From contig SCUZ01000083.1 in NCBI GenBank assembly GCA_004322535.1, forward strand, positions 1-64,000: a DNA stretch of 64,000 nt. The letters are read 5' to 3'. Made by a program: the position numbers and the translations under genes. The notes below the pieces were generated by a model that was not told the origin of the DNA, ran no database searches, and worked only from the letters and a program-made list of their open reading frames with translations. Shown in pieces: positions 38,441-46,699 of the stretch (positions within the stretch are counted from its first letter, which is position 1; each line of letters opens with the position of its first letter). The stretch comes from Rugosibacter sp. Lineage in GTDB: Bacteria > Pseudomonadota > Gammaproteobacteria > Burkholderiales > Rhodocyclaceae.

Positions 38441-39328
38441 TTATGATTCCGGCTTGTTCCGCATGGTAACAAATCGGCGAGATCGCATCTCGCATTTACC
38501 GTTTTCCTTGACCTCATACATCAATTCATCGGCAGCTTTCAGCATTGCGGGAAAAGTACGGTCAGCTGCGCCAAACCATGCTACGCCAACGCTTACCGTC
38601 ACAGGGGAAAATTCTTGAAGTGCGTGAATAATCACCGATGAAATCTTGCGCCCGGTCACCGTCGCTTCTTCATACTCCGTTTCTGGCAACAGAACGGCAA
38701 ATTCGTCGCCGCCAAATCGGGCGGCCAGATCGGTCGAGCGTATGGAGGCCAGCAGCGCCTTCGCTGTTGTTTTCAATGCAGCGTCTCCCACGGCATGACC
38801 TTTGGTATCGTTGAGCTTTTTGAAGTTATCCAGATCAAGAAACACAACAGCCAGAGGGTGTTTGTAGCGAATTGCGCGCTCCACTTCGGTAACGCCAGCC
38901 TCAATAAACACGCGCCGATTCAAAAGCCCCGTCATCGCATCCCTGGTCGCATATTCGTGTTCGCGCGCGAACTGTAGCCGAACCTGGGCCGCAAGTAATG
39001 CCACCAGACTATAGGTCAGTAAACGTGTTATCGCATTTGCCCAAGGTATCCAAAGGGCGTTGAATTGCGATACGGAGACAATGTCTACCATCGCCAATAC
39101 GGAAGCAGATAAAACGGCCATGAGCACACCGCTTTTCTTTCCCCCTATCCATGCGATAGCCAATACGGGCAACAAAGCTATTGAAGCCAAGGTGAAGTCC
39201 GCGTCGGTGGCCGTCCTAATCAAACCGAGCGAGCAAACGAAACTGACGCATATCAGCCATGACACCCATCGGCGCCAACCAGTCCAAAAATCAGCCATGA
39301 GTAATCTAGTTGCCCCTAACTTGATCAT
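38441..39328 (-). CDS. Membrane-bound diguanylate cyclase (GGDEF)
   Basis: A 295-residue protein. About five to six transmembrane helices fill residues 15-120, followed by a GGDEF domain (AMTGLLNRRVF, VVFLDLDNFKKLNDTKGHAV, ARFGGDEFAVLLPET). The active motif is intact, and an inhibitory RxxD site (RSTD) lies five residues before it. It should make cyclic di-GMP from two GTP at the membrane. Its input domain is not recognised. Confidence 0.9.
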   Translation of the reverse strand: MIKLGATRLLMADFWTGWRRWVSWLICVSFVCSLGLIRTATDADFTLASIALLPVLAIAWIGGKKSGVLMAVLSASVLAMVDIVSVSQFNALWIPWANAITRLLTYSLVALLAAQVRLQFAREHEYATRDAMTGLLNRRVFIEAGVTEVERAIRYKHPLAVVFLDLDNFKKLNDTKGHAVGDAALKTTAKALLASIRSTDLAARFGGDEFAVLLPETEYEEATVTGRKISSVIIHALQEFSPVTVSVGVAWFGAADRTFPAMLKAADELMYEVKENGKCEMRSRRFVTMRNKPES

Positions 39329-39454
39329 TTAGTCTCTTTCGGTCCTGGGCGGAGTCCTGTATCAATCACAGAGTAATGTCGCGACGTTTCACAGGAGTCG
39401 GTGTTTCAAAAATAACTGAATGCTCCGCGCGCGAAACAGCCTGCCTGCGTTGTG

Positions 39455-40378
39455 TCAAATTGCTCCGCCAGCATCACTATTTTTTCCCAGTCGAATATTC
39501 AGAGGCGGCAAATCAGTCAACTCGAACGTCGCCGAGGCCAATCGTATTCGATTGGTCGACTTGTCCACTTCTTCAAGCATGCGGGTAAATAGCCGATCTT
39601 TAACCGTTCTTCGCTTGCGATAGTCGACAATATAACGCGCAGTGAATTCAATCCAGTTGTCGTTCGCTTCCATGGTGATCATCGGCTCCACCTGGGCATC
39701 TTCCAGCTGATATTTCCTGACTGCCTCATCCCATGCCTTACGCGAGTGCAGCGCATGATCACCGCAGATTTCATTCACTACACCTCTCAGAGTCTCACGG
39801 GCGAACTCCCAATCCGATCCATAGCGCACAGGCAGGGTAATTTCGTCCCAAAGAAACGGGAAATCTGCGGAGTAGTTGAATACTGGTTCCTTCAATACAA
39901 AGCTATTCGATATACGGACGATACGTCCGTTGTATAGATCGCCCTTTACCCATTGCCCGCACTCCATCAACGTGGTTCGTAGCACGCCGATATCGATTAC
40001 ATCGCCGCGAATGCCATTTAACTGTACGCGATCCCCTGGCCGGTAAAAACCGCCGAATGACAGCGCTACCCAACCGGCAATACTGGCGATGACTTCTTGC
40101 AAGGCAAAGGCTATACCGGCACCCGCGACTCCAAAGGCTACGGTCAATTGCCCCAAACTACTGCTGTATACCCCCGTGACAAGCAGGAACGCCACACCAT
40201 AGCCGAGAAAGGAAACGATCTTGCGCGCACGGTACCGAGTTTCAGAGTCTTCAATGCGGCGCGCCATCGCCCTTTGAAGAAAATGAACGCTTCCAAAGAT
40301 GAATATTATCCCCGCAGCGGCAGCCGCCAATTTACCTACCGTCGGGTCATATAGCCAGCCTTGAATAGTTGCTTCCAT
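39455..40378 (-). CDS. MscS-family channel protein
   Basis: A 307-residue protein with three transmembrane segments (residues 15-35, 55-75, 80-110) and an MscS pore region AFGVAGAGIAFALQEVIASI. The beta domain starts PGDRVQLNGIRGDVIDIGVL, and RIVRISNSFVLKEPVFNYS follows. The C-terminal half (residues 170-300) is larger than in MscS. Likely an osmotic release valve or a related channel. Confidence 0.82.
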   Translation of the reverse strand: MEATIQGWLYDPTVGKLAAAAAGIIFIFGSVHFLQRAMARRIEDSETRYRARKIVSFLGYGVAFLLVTGVYSSSLGQLTVAFGVAGAGIAFALQEVIASIAGWVALSFGGFYRPGDRVQLNGIRGDVIDIGVLRTTLMECGQWVKGDLYNGRIVRISNSFVLKEPVFNYSADFPFLWDEITLPVRYGSDWEFARETLRGVVNEICGDHALHSRKAWDEAVRKYQLEDAQVEPMITMEANDNWIEFTARYIVDYRKRRTVKDRLFTRMLEEVDKSTNRIRLASATFELTDLPPLNIRLGKNSDAGGAI

Positions 40379-40443
40379 TGTCGTTTACCTGAGGTGAGGC
40401 GCGCTATAAAGAGTTCCATTTTCTTTGGGTAAGTAAGGTGGCC

Positions 40444-42141
40444 TCATTTACTGGTCTGAAATCGAAATGACGGAGTACTGTAGTCTTTAGGCAGATAGTC
40501 TGTTGGCACTGCGGCATTGTTCCCATCGCGCAGCGCTCCATAATGCGGTGACATAATTTCGACCCCGGCACCGTTGAAACCATCCGGGATGTTCTGATGC
40601 AAATCAGAATAAATACGTGCCATTGAGGCGGGCTGGTTCGTATAAGCGTTCAGTTCATAACTGACATAAAAGTCATCCAGACTGGTCTGTAGGACAAAGG
40701 GCTTGGGATCATTCAAAATATCCGAAGTTAGAGTTGCGGCAGCGATCAGCAATTCATGAACCTGGCGCCATGGCACGTCGTAACCGATGGTTACACTCGT
40801 ATGCAGAATCAGGCCGTGCTCTTTTGCTGAAGTGCTGAAATTGACGATATGACTGCTTAGCACCATTGCATTGGGGATGGATGTTTCAACATTCTTGATA
40901 GTACGAACGCGCGTCACCAGTAAAGTCTTATCAACTATATCGCCGACGGTATCGCCAATTTTCACCCTGTCGCCAATTTGAAATGCTCGCGTGTAAGTCA
41001 GTACCACTCCCGCGACAATATTGCTCACCGCCGACGTAGAGCCTAGAGAGAAGAGCACGCCTAAGAAAACCGAAATGCCCTGAAAAGCGGGTGATTGGGC
41101 ACCGGGCAGGTATGGAAACATGACGACAGCCGCGAATGCCAGGATCAGGAATCTGCATATCTTGAACGTCGGATCGGCCCAGTCAGCATAAAAACCCGAA
41201 GGCCGAATCGTTCCCTTGTCAATTTCGGTGAAAATAAACCTCGTGAGTTTGATCGAATAAAACGTGACCACTGAGATAACACCAATGAAAAAAATATTCG
41301 GCAAAAATGCGATTGCTGCCGCCAAAACCATACGGACAGGACGCAGAATGAATTCAATAAGAATGGCGGTCCATCCCTGCGTCCACGGGAAAAAACTGAA
41401 GACCAATGTAAGGTAAAAATAAAATAACGATGCCATGGTGCCGATCTTTACCACCTTAACCAGCGAAACTAACAAGCTAGCTATACGTTCCGCAGAAAGC
41501 AGGGTGACCCGTTGAATCCGCAATGCCCGAATGTGGTATCCCTTGCTTGCTACCAGTTTTTGGCACACTCGTGCGGATATCTTTCCTGAAAGGTAGAAGG
41601 CAAGGATCAGGACAACCGTCGCAAGTGCAGTCCACGCTGCGCCGAAAGTAAGAGACTCGACGCTGTAGTCGTGTTGCATGTCTCTCACAACAGACTTTAT
41701 GATCTGCGCATACTTCGCCGCCAATTCCTGGCGCGACAGGCCAGCTTCGGCCCCATCCTGGTCAATGACAGCCATGATCACAACATCAGCGGCAACGATT
41801 TCGGTATTGGTCTCCATCTCCTCTACATGTATCTCGTCCAGCGAAAATTTCGGATCTTCATACAGCTTTCGGATTCTTTCCGAGACAAGTCTGGCCCGCT
41901 CTTCCGCGGATACCGAGTAGATTTTTTCCTGCACACTGAACAACGTTTTATCCCTCAGTTTTACGGGGTACGACTTGGACACGCTAATTGGTCCGGATGT
42001 TGATACTTTTGCCTGTTCCAAAGACGGTGCTTGTTTAACCGCTGCCGGTGGCTGTCCATAAGCCATCTCAATGCTGACAGAGAGACATAGAATGATCAGC
42101 AACCGACAAAAGAGTCGCATCAAGTTTTGTAGATCGGTCAT
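40444..42141 (-). CDS. Large MscS-family channel with N-terminal periplasmic part
   Basis: A 565-residue protein. A signal-like segment (LFCRLLIILCLSVSIEMAYG) precedes a periplasmic region of about 130 residues (EERARLVSERIRKLYEDPKF and YAQIIKSVVRDMQHDYSVES), then four to five transmembrane helices between 165 and 345. The MscS core is at FQGISVFLGVLFSLGSTSAV and FQIGDRVKIGDTVGDIVDKT, with IPNAMVLSSHIVNFS after it. Close relatives are annotated as small-conductance channels of the YnaI/MscM type. ATG 42120 (MRLFCRLL) is an equally possible start. It follows the smaller MscS gene by 65 bases on the same strand. Confidence 0.82.
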   Translation of the reverse strand: MTDLQNLMRLFCRLLIILCLSVSIEMAYGQPPAAVKQAPSLEQAKVSTSGPISVSKSYPVKLRDKTLFSVQEKIYSVSAEERARLVSERIRKLYEDPKFSLDEIHVEEMETNTEIVAADVVIMAVIDQDGAEAGLSRQELAAKYAQIIKSVVRDMQHDYSVESLTFGAAWTALATVVLILAFYLSGKISARVCQKLVASKGYHIRALRIQRVTLLSAERIASLLVSLVKVVKIGTMASLFYFYLTLVFSFFPWTQGWTAILIEFILRPVRMVLAAAIAFLPNIFFIGVISVVTFYSIKLTRFIFTEIDKGTIRPSGFYADWADPTFKICRFLILAFAAVVMFPYLPGAQSPAFQGISVFLGVLFSLGSTSAVSNIVAGVVLTYTRAFQIGDRVKIGDTVGDIVDKTLLVTRVRTIKNVETSIPNAMVLSSHIVNFSTSAKEHGLILHTSVTIGYDVPWRQVHELLIAAATLTSDILNDPKPFVLQTSLDDFYVSYELNAYTNQPASMARIYSDLHQNIPDGFNGAGVEIMSPHYGALRDGNNAAVPTDYLPKDYSTPSFRFQTSK

Positions 42142-42374
42142 GGGTATCGCTCGTCTTTGCGCAACTTTTTGTAGATTACGATCTATGATCCCGTGACGTC
42201 AGGAGTATCGGCTGCAACCGTTATAGTTTCTACTAAGCAGATCCTCAATATTATATACACGACGGACACCAAACCTCATTTCGCCGTTGTCTGTTAGCCT
42301 GAGATAGCGACTGGATCAATCGGTTTCAGTCAGAAAGGGGAGGTGACTTCTCCTTCCTCCTCTTTCGGAAGCGA

Positions 42375-43447
42375 TTAACACCGTTTGAGCAATTCCTCAA
42401 ATTGCGCGATTGGTAGAGGCTTGCTGAATAAATAACCTTGGTACTTCATACAGCCATGATCCGCGAGAAAAATTCTTTCCTCTTCGGTTTCCACGCCTTC
42501 GGCAATAATGTCCAGACTCAGGCTTTTCGCCATTGCAATGATGGTGATCACAATAGCCCTGTCGTTTGGATCCGTGGAAATGTCCCGCACGAATGACCGG
42601 TCGATTTTGAGTTGGGCAAGCGGTAGCAGCTTGAGATATTGCAGCGAAGAATAACCAGTGCCAAAATCATCAAGTGAGAACCCGATGCCAATTCTCTTTA
42701 ACCTGTCCATCGTCACGATTACGTCTTCGATATTCTCCAGTAGCATGCCTTCGGTGATTTCTAGCTTGAGACGGGACGGATCAACGCTGTAGCTTTGGCA
42801 GTACATTTCCACTTGGGCCGCGAAATCTGCTTGATGAAATTGCCTGGCACTGACATTCACCGACAACACCAAATCACGCGTGAGTACATCGTGGTGCCAC
42901 ACCTCAAGTTGTGCGCAGGCGGATTCCAAAACCCATTGCCCTATCGGAAGAATCTGTCCAGTTTCTTCAGCCAGTGGAATAAATTCCCCCGGAAGCACAA
43001 CAGCGCGTACTGGGTGGATCCAACGAATCAACGCCTCAGCCCCGACCGGACGAGAAGCGCCATCTATCTGTATCTGGTAATACAGACTGAATTGTTGTCG
43101 AACTAGCGCATGACGTAATACCGTCCCCAAGGAAACCCGTGCATTGATGCTCTCCTGCATTTTTGGGTCGAAGAATCGAATGGTATTACGACCTGATTTC
43201 TTGGCCTGATACATGGCGATATCAGCCCTTTTCAATAACTCATCGGTCGATACGGAATCGTCGCTGAACAGGATCGCTCCTATGCTGGCACTACCATGAT
43301 ATTCACCCGACTCAAGCACAGCCACTTGGCACAGAGCGACGAGAATTTTCTCGGCGACAATTTCACTTTGAGTTGCTGCCTCAACGGGTTGTTCGTTCAA
43401 GTCCAGCAGCATTACCACAAACTCATCTCCACCGAGACGCCCCACCG
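42375..43447 (-). pseudogene. GGDEF-EAL protein truncated at its 5' end
   Basis: The frame begins inside a GGDEF domain (GTVGRLGGDEFVVML), lacks its first half and any sensor domain, and then has a full EAL domain: GAEALIRW, NVSARQF, LKLEITEGML, DDFGTGYSSLQYLK, KIDRSFV and IAEGVETEEER, all catalytic residues kept. Upstream of about 43447 the matching DNA gives way to a plasmid gene on the other strand. The ATG at 43445 is internal to the domain and has no ribosome site, so expression is doubtful. The EAL part alone could cleave cyclic di-GMP if made. Confidence 0.8.
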
Positions 43448-43814
43448 TACCATCGTCGGCGGTGGCGACACGATGGCGGATACCGCCAACGGCTTCAATT
43501 CAATTGCACGGGGTATCGACTCCACCAAAATCGTGCTCTGGCTCAACGAACATTTCGGTGAGCTGAAAACGGCGGATGGCAAACCCTTCATGGACACCAG
43601 CGTCTATCAGCAAAACAAGGTCAAGGTGGCCGGCGTGGTGACCTTGTACAAACGCAATGCCGCCACCTTTGGCGATGACATCCAAAAGCTGAACACGAAC
43701 CGCCACACCATCGGCGAGGCTACGACATCGCCCGATTACACGCTGATGGAGAAACAGCGCATCAAGACATTCGGTCGTGATGTGTTCGATCAGTTGCGGG
43801 CGGTGCCATGGTGA
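43446..43814 (+). pseudogene. C-terminal fragment of a StbB/ParA-like plasmid protein
   Basis: From about 43446 the plus frame reads RTIVGGGDTMADTANGFNSI, then KIVLWLNEHFGEL, KVAGVVTLYKRNAATFGDDI and a C-terminal RIKTFGRDVFDQL. The pattern fits the second half of the StbB-type ATPases found next to mobilisation genes on plasmids. The P-loop half is missing; leftwards the same frame runs into antisense of the GGDEF-EAL gene. The identification is tentative. Its stop overlaps the next gene's ATG (TGATG). Confidence 0.5.
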
Positions 43815-44287
43815 TGGATACACGGCGCCTGCGGGCGACCATCTTCGAGCATAGCGGGATCGCGGTCGAAGACGGCGATCCGATCATGGCGGTGTTGGTG
43901 GCGTCAGCGCACCAAACGGAAGAAATTGGCGCACGCCTGTTGCGCCGAATGAGTCCGGTGCGCGTCGTAGTAGCCGTGGCGATCACGGGGTTTGTGTTCG
44001 CCACGGCGGGCAGTCTCGTTACCTGGCGCGTTGAACAGCGGCTGTTTGCTGTTGAACGCGCTGACTGGATGCGCCAGCAAAGCGATCCACGCCGGGAAGC
44101 GCTGCTGCGCTCCGGTCAGGGGGTGGCTGCGCTGGCGCTGGCGGAGTCGGGAGTTGCTGAACTGCTCGCCAAGTGCAATGGTCGGCGCTCTTGGCGAGTC
44201 GAAGACGGGTATTGCATTCCAGCAACGCCGGATGGCAAACCCGATGGTTTCAGGGTCAGAGTAAGTCCTCGGATGGATGGGACATGA
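43814..44287 (+). CDS. Plasmid mobilisation/stability protein (StbC/TraM-like)
   Basis: A 157-residue protein: a soluble start (RLRATIFEHSGIAVEDGDPI, then MAVLVASAHQTEEIGARLLR), one transmembrane helix near residues 60-80 (VVVAVAITGFVFATAGSLV) and a C-terminal part of unknown fold. The opening on a variable DDPI motif followed by a membrane helix recalls StbC and TraM proteins encoded after stbB on plasmids, and the gene is in that place. ATG 43814 is coupled to the StbB fragment stop; ATG 43808 is two codons longer. Function uncertain. Confidence 0.5.
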   Translation: MDTRRLRATIFEHSGIAVEDGDPIMAVLVASAHQTEEIGARLLRRMSPVRVVVAVAITGFVFATAGSLVTWRVEQRLFAVERADWMRQQSDPRREALLRSGQGVAALALAESGVAELLAKCNGRRSWRVEDGYCIPATPDGKPDGFRVRVSPRMDGT

Positions 44288-44315
44288 CACACACCATCGT
44301 CCAATAGGCCAACAA

Positions 44316-44729
44316 ATGACAACCTCTGCGGCCATCTTGCCTCGCTTCATTCGCATGAGCGATGCCCCTCGGTACTTGGGCATGTGCCGTACTGTCTTCA
44401 ATCAAACGGTACGTCCACATGTCAGGGAGTTCCCCATAGGCAAACAGGGCATTGCATTTGACCGAACCGAACTTGATCGTTGGGCTGACTCCTATGTTTC
44501 CGGTCAAGCAATTGACAAAAAAAGCATTCTGGCGGACGATTCTATGCGTAGCGAGCGTCGCCATAGTGACTTTGGAGGTACACAACTATGGCACGCAAAT
44601 CAATCAGCGGACTCACGCTGCGAGGTGGTATCTGGCACATCAACAAGGTCGTCAAAGGCCAACGAATTTACGAAAGCACTGGATCTAGTTCGAGGGAAGA
44701 GGCAGAACGCTTCCTCATCCACCGCCTAG
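44316..44729 (+). CDS. Helix-turn-helix protein, probable excisionase
   Basis: A 137-residue protein. Residues 1-65 form an AlpA/excisionase-type winged helix (RFIRMSDAPRYLGMCRTVFN, then REFPIGKQGIAFDRTELDRW); the rest is polar and probably unstructured (SGTSTRSSKANEFTKALDLV). Its last 142 bases overlap the integrase start in another frame. The tail still looks like the tail of related proteins encoded before integrases, so the overlap is probably real. It likely guides excision of the island and may regulate the integrase. Confidence 0.68.
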   Translation: MTTSAAILPRFIRMSDAPRYLGMCRTVFNQTVRPHVREFPIGKQGIAFDRTELDRWADSYVSGQAIDKKSILADDSMRSERRHSDFGGTQLWHANQSADSRCEVVSGTSTRSSKANEFTKALDLVRGKRQNASSSTA

Positions 44730-45766
44730 AAAGACTTCGGCAATCGACGGTCTATGGTGTACGTCAGGTACGACAGTGGCGCGAGGCTGCAACAAAGTAT
44801 CTGCTGGATTTCCAGCACCAGCCGTCGATTTGGCTGACCGCTCTTTATCTTGAACAGCTTGACCCGTTCATCGGCGACCTTCCTTTGACTCACATTGACG
44901 ATGAAGCTCTGCGCCCATATGTAGAGTTCAAAAAAAATGAGACCGTTACCCTAGACGGCAAGAAAAAGAAGGGGGTCGGCAATAGAACGGTGAACATCGC
45001 TCTGCAAAGAGTAGTGCGTGTCTTGAATCTTTGCGCCAGGAAATGGCGCGACGAAAACAAGAAACCATGGCTCGATACCGTGCCGATGATCACCATGCTT
45101 GACGAGAAGAAAGGTAAACGTCCGCCCTACCCTCTTTCCTGGGACGAGCAGAAGTTTTTCTTTCGCGAGTTGCCTGACCATCTGAGAATCATGGCGCTAT
45201 TTAAAGTAAATGCAGGTTGCCGTGAGCAGGAGGTTTGCAAACTCAGTTGGGCATGGGAAATCGAAGTGCCGGAGTTGGAAACAAGTGTGTTCCTGATCCC
45301 CGCTGAATTTGGCGGGCGCTTCGAGAAATCCGGAGTGAAAAATCGGGAGGAAAGGCTTGTAGTGTTGAACGACGTGGCGAAATCGGTCATTGATGGACAA
45401 CGCGGGTCGCACCCTGTTTGGGTTTTTCCTTACGAGGGTCGCGCCCTGCACCGAATGAACGACTCGGCATGGCGGAAGGCACGCAAGAGGTCTGCTGTGA
45501 AGTGGAAAGAGGAAACAGGAAAAGAACCGCACCAATATTTTGACCAGGTGCGCGTCCATGACCTCAAACACACCTTCGGACGGCGGCTTCGTGCGGCGGG
45601 TATTTCAGAGGAGGATCGTCAAGTGTTGCTGGGCCACAAGAACGGCAGCGTGACGACCCACTACTCGGCAGCAGAACTGTCGAACCTGATAGCCTCAGCC
45701 AACAAGGTAGTTGCGACCGATTCGCGGAGTCCTGTGCTAACTATTCTTAGAAGAAAGGTAGCCTAG
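44588..45766 (+). CDS. Site-specific tyrosine recombinase (island integrase)
   Basis: A 392-residue integrase. The arm-binding and SAM-like core-binding parts take residues 1-170; the catalytic domain holds Arg in NAGCREQEVCKLSW, HDLKHTFGRRLRAAG, LLGHKNGSVTTHY with His and the nucleophile Tyr. The second catalytic Arg of HxLRH is Lys here (HDLKH); many island integrases of this branch appear to share that. It ends 68 bases before the 3' end of the intact tRNA-Pro, the standard place for an enzyme that uses that tRNA as target. ATG 44588 follows GGAGGTACACAACT. Confidence 0.9.
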   Translation: MARKSISGLTLRGGIWHINKVVKGQRIYESTGSSSREEAERFLIHRLERLRQSTVYGVRQVRQWREAATKYLLDFQHQPSIWLTALYLEQLDPFIGDLPLTHIDDEALRPYVEFKKNETVTLDGKKKKGVGNRTVNIALQRVVRVLNLCARKWRDENKKPWLDTVPMITMLDEKKGKRPPYPLSWDEQKFFFRELPDHLRIMALFKVNAGCREQEVCKLSWAWEIEVPELETSVFLIPAEFGGRFEKSGVKNREERLVVLNDVAKSVIDGQRGSHPVWVFPYEGRALHRMNDSAWRKARKRSAVKWKEETGKEPHQYFDQVRVHDLKHTFGRRLRAAGISEEDRQVLLGHKNGSVTTHYSAAELSNLIASANKVVATDSRSPVLTILRRKVA

Positions 45767-45767
45767 A

Positions 45768-45787
45768 AGTCGCGTAAAAGTCGCGCA
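45768..45787 (+). repeat. Island-end motif, right copy (putative integrase arm site)
   Basis: AGTCGCGTAAAAGTCGCGCA, identical to 2844-2863, two bases after the integrase stop and 47 bases inside the tRNA end. Confidence 0.65.
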
Positions 45788-45793
45788 AAAATG

Positions 45794-45817
45794 AAAAAGC
45801 CAACCGTCAAGGTTGGC
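45794..45817 (-). terminator. Rho-independent terminator of tRNA-Pro, supplied by the island
   Basis: On the minus strand GCCAACC TTGAC GGTTGGC is followed by TTTTTC, 17 bases past the tRNA 3' end. Because it lies inside the attachment repeat it is carried by the island, not by the original chromosome. Confidence 0.8.
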
Positions 45818-45834
45818 CTAAGTCATTGAATCTT

Positions 45835-45911
45835 TGGTCGGGGCGGCGGGATTCGAACTCGCGACCCCTTGCACCCCATGCAAGTGCGCTACCAGGCTGC
45901 GCCACGCCCCG
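45835..45911 (-). tRNA. tRNA-Pro (anticodon GGG)
   Basis: A 77-base tRNA with encoded CCA. Acceptor CGGGGCG/CGCCCCG is fully paired, D-stem GCGC/GCGC, anticodon stem CTTGC/GCAAG with loop ATGGGGT (anticodon GGG, codon CCC), T-loop TTCGAAT. The T-stem GCGAG/CCCGC has one A-C mismatch (52-62). The 3' part from the anticodon arm on was supplied by the island on integration; the displaced original 3' part is at 2706-2752. Confidence 0.95.
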
Positions 45912-45940
45912 ACAAGCGCAAATTATAGCAACAGAATGAT

Positions 45941-46381
45941 CTATTTAAGCCCGTCTGCACGCAAAAAATCAATAATCGCAGTAATTTCTTTTCGTAACGA
46001 ACTGGTTTGCATATCGAATTGCAAACCAAATTGTGCAGCTGATTGCACCTCAAGTGACACATCCACCGGTGTATTCATCGGCGCATTTTGGCCATTTAAC
46101 TTTAGTGCGGATGGGTCATCCAGTCGATGCCGCGCACCATTAATCGTAAACCCGTCCTGGTAAAGCAGCTCTCGAATTCGGCGCGCCAACAATACTTCAT
46201 GGTGTTGGTAATAGCGCCGATTTCCGCGTCGCTTGACTGGACGAAGCTGAGTAAATTCCTGCTCCCAATAACGCAGTACATGCGGTTTAACACCACAAAG
46301 CTCGCTCACTTCACCAATAGTGAAGTAACGTTTGGCTGGAATCGGTGGCAGCTCGTCCCGGCTATTACTGGGTATTGCCAC
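45941..46381 (-). CDS. MerR-family transcriptional regulator
   Basis: A 146-residue regulator with an N-terminal winged helix ([25 protein letters not shown], then [20 protein letters not shown]). The C-terminal part is poorly conserved. This gene follows ihfA in most betaproteobacteria and overlaps its end by 17 bases. Target and signal are unknown. Confidence 0.88.
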   Translation of the reverse strand: MAIPSNSRDELPPIPAKRYFTIGEVSELCGVKPHVLRYWEQEFTQLRPVKRRGNRRYYQHHEVLLARRIRELLYQDGFTINGARHRLDDPSALKLNGQNAPMNTPVDVSLEVQSAAQFGLQFDMQTSSLRKEITAIIDFLRADGLK

Positions 46382-46685
46382 GTCGGAATTCCTCTACAGC
46401 CATTTTTAGTTTTTGGCTGGCATGGAAAGTAACGACACGCCGTGCCGTAATAGGGATTTCTTCACCTGTCTTGGGGTTGCGGCCTGGGCGCTGTGGCTTG
46501 TCACGCAATTGAAAATTGCAGAAACCAGAAAGTTTGACGTCATCCCCTTCCTCTAACGCACTTTTCACTTCGTCGAAAAAAGCTTCCACCATATCTTTTG
46601 CTTCACGCTTGTTTAAACCCACTTTTTCAAAAAGAAGATCCGCCAGCTCTGATTTGGTTAATGTCATACAGGCTCCTGCTACCAA
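46365..46685 (-). CDS. ihfA: Integration host factor alpha subunit
   Basis: A 106-residue HU/IHF-fold protein: [40 protein letters not shown] and the DNA-binding arm [20 protein letters not shown]. It pairs with IHF beta to bend DNA in recombination, replication and transcription. The order pheT-ihfA-merR is conserved. IHF may also help the nearby island integrase, a common requirement of that enzyme family. Confidence 0.95.
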   Translation of the reverse strand: MVAGACMTLTKSELADLLFEKVGLNKREAKDMVEAFFDEVKSALEEGDDVKLSGFCNFQLRDKPQRPGRNPKTGEEIPITARRVVTFHASQKLKMAVEEFRRGNTQ

Positions 46686-46699
46686 TAATTAACAAAAAT

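Noticed and set aside
43296..43472. N-terminal extension of the plus ORF at the GGDEF/StbB junction
   Set aside because: This part is antisense to the GGDEF-EAL gene; only the sequence from about 43446 resembles the plasmid protein.
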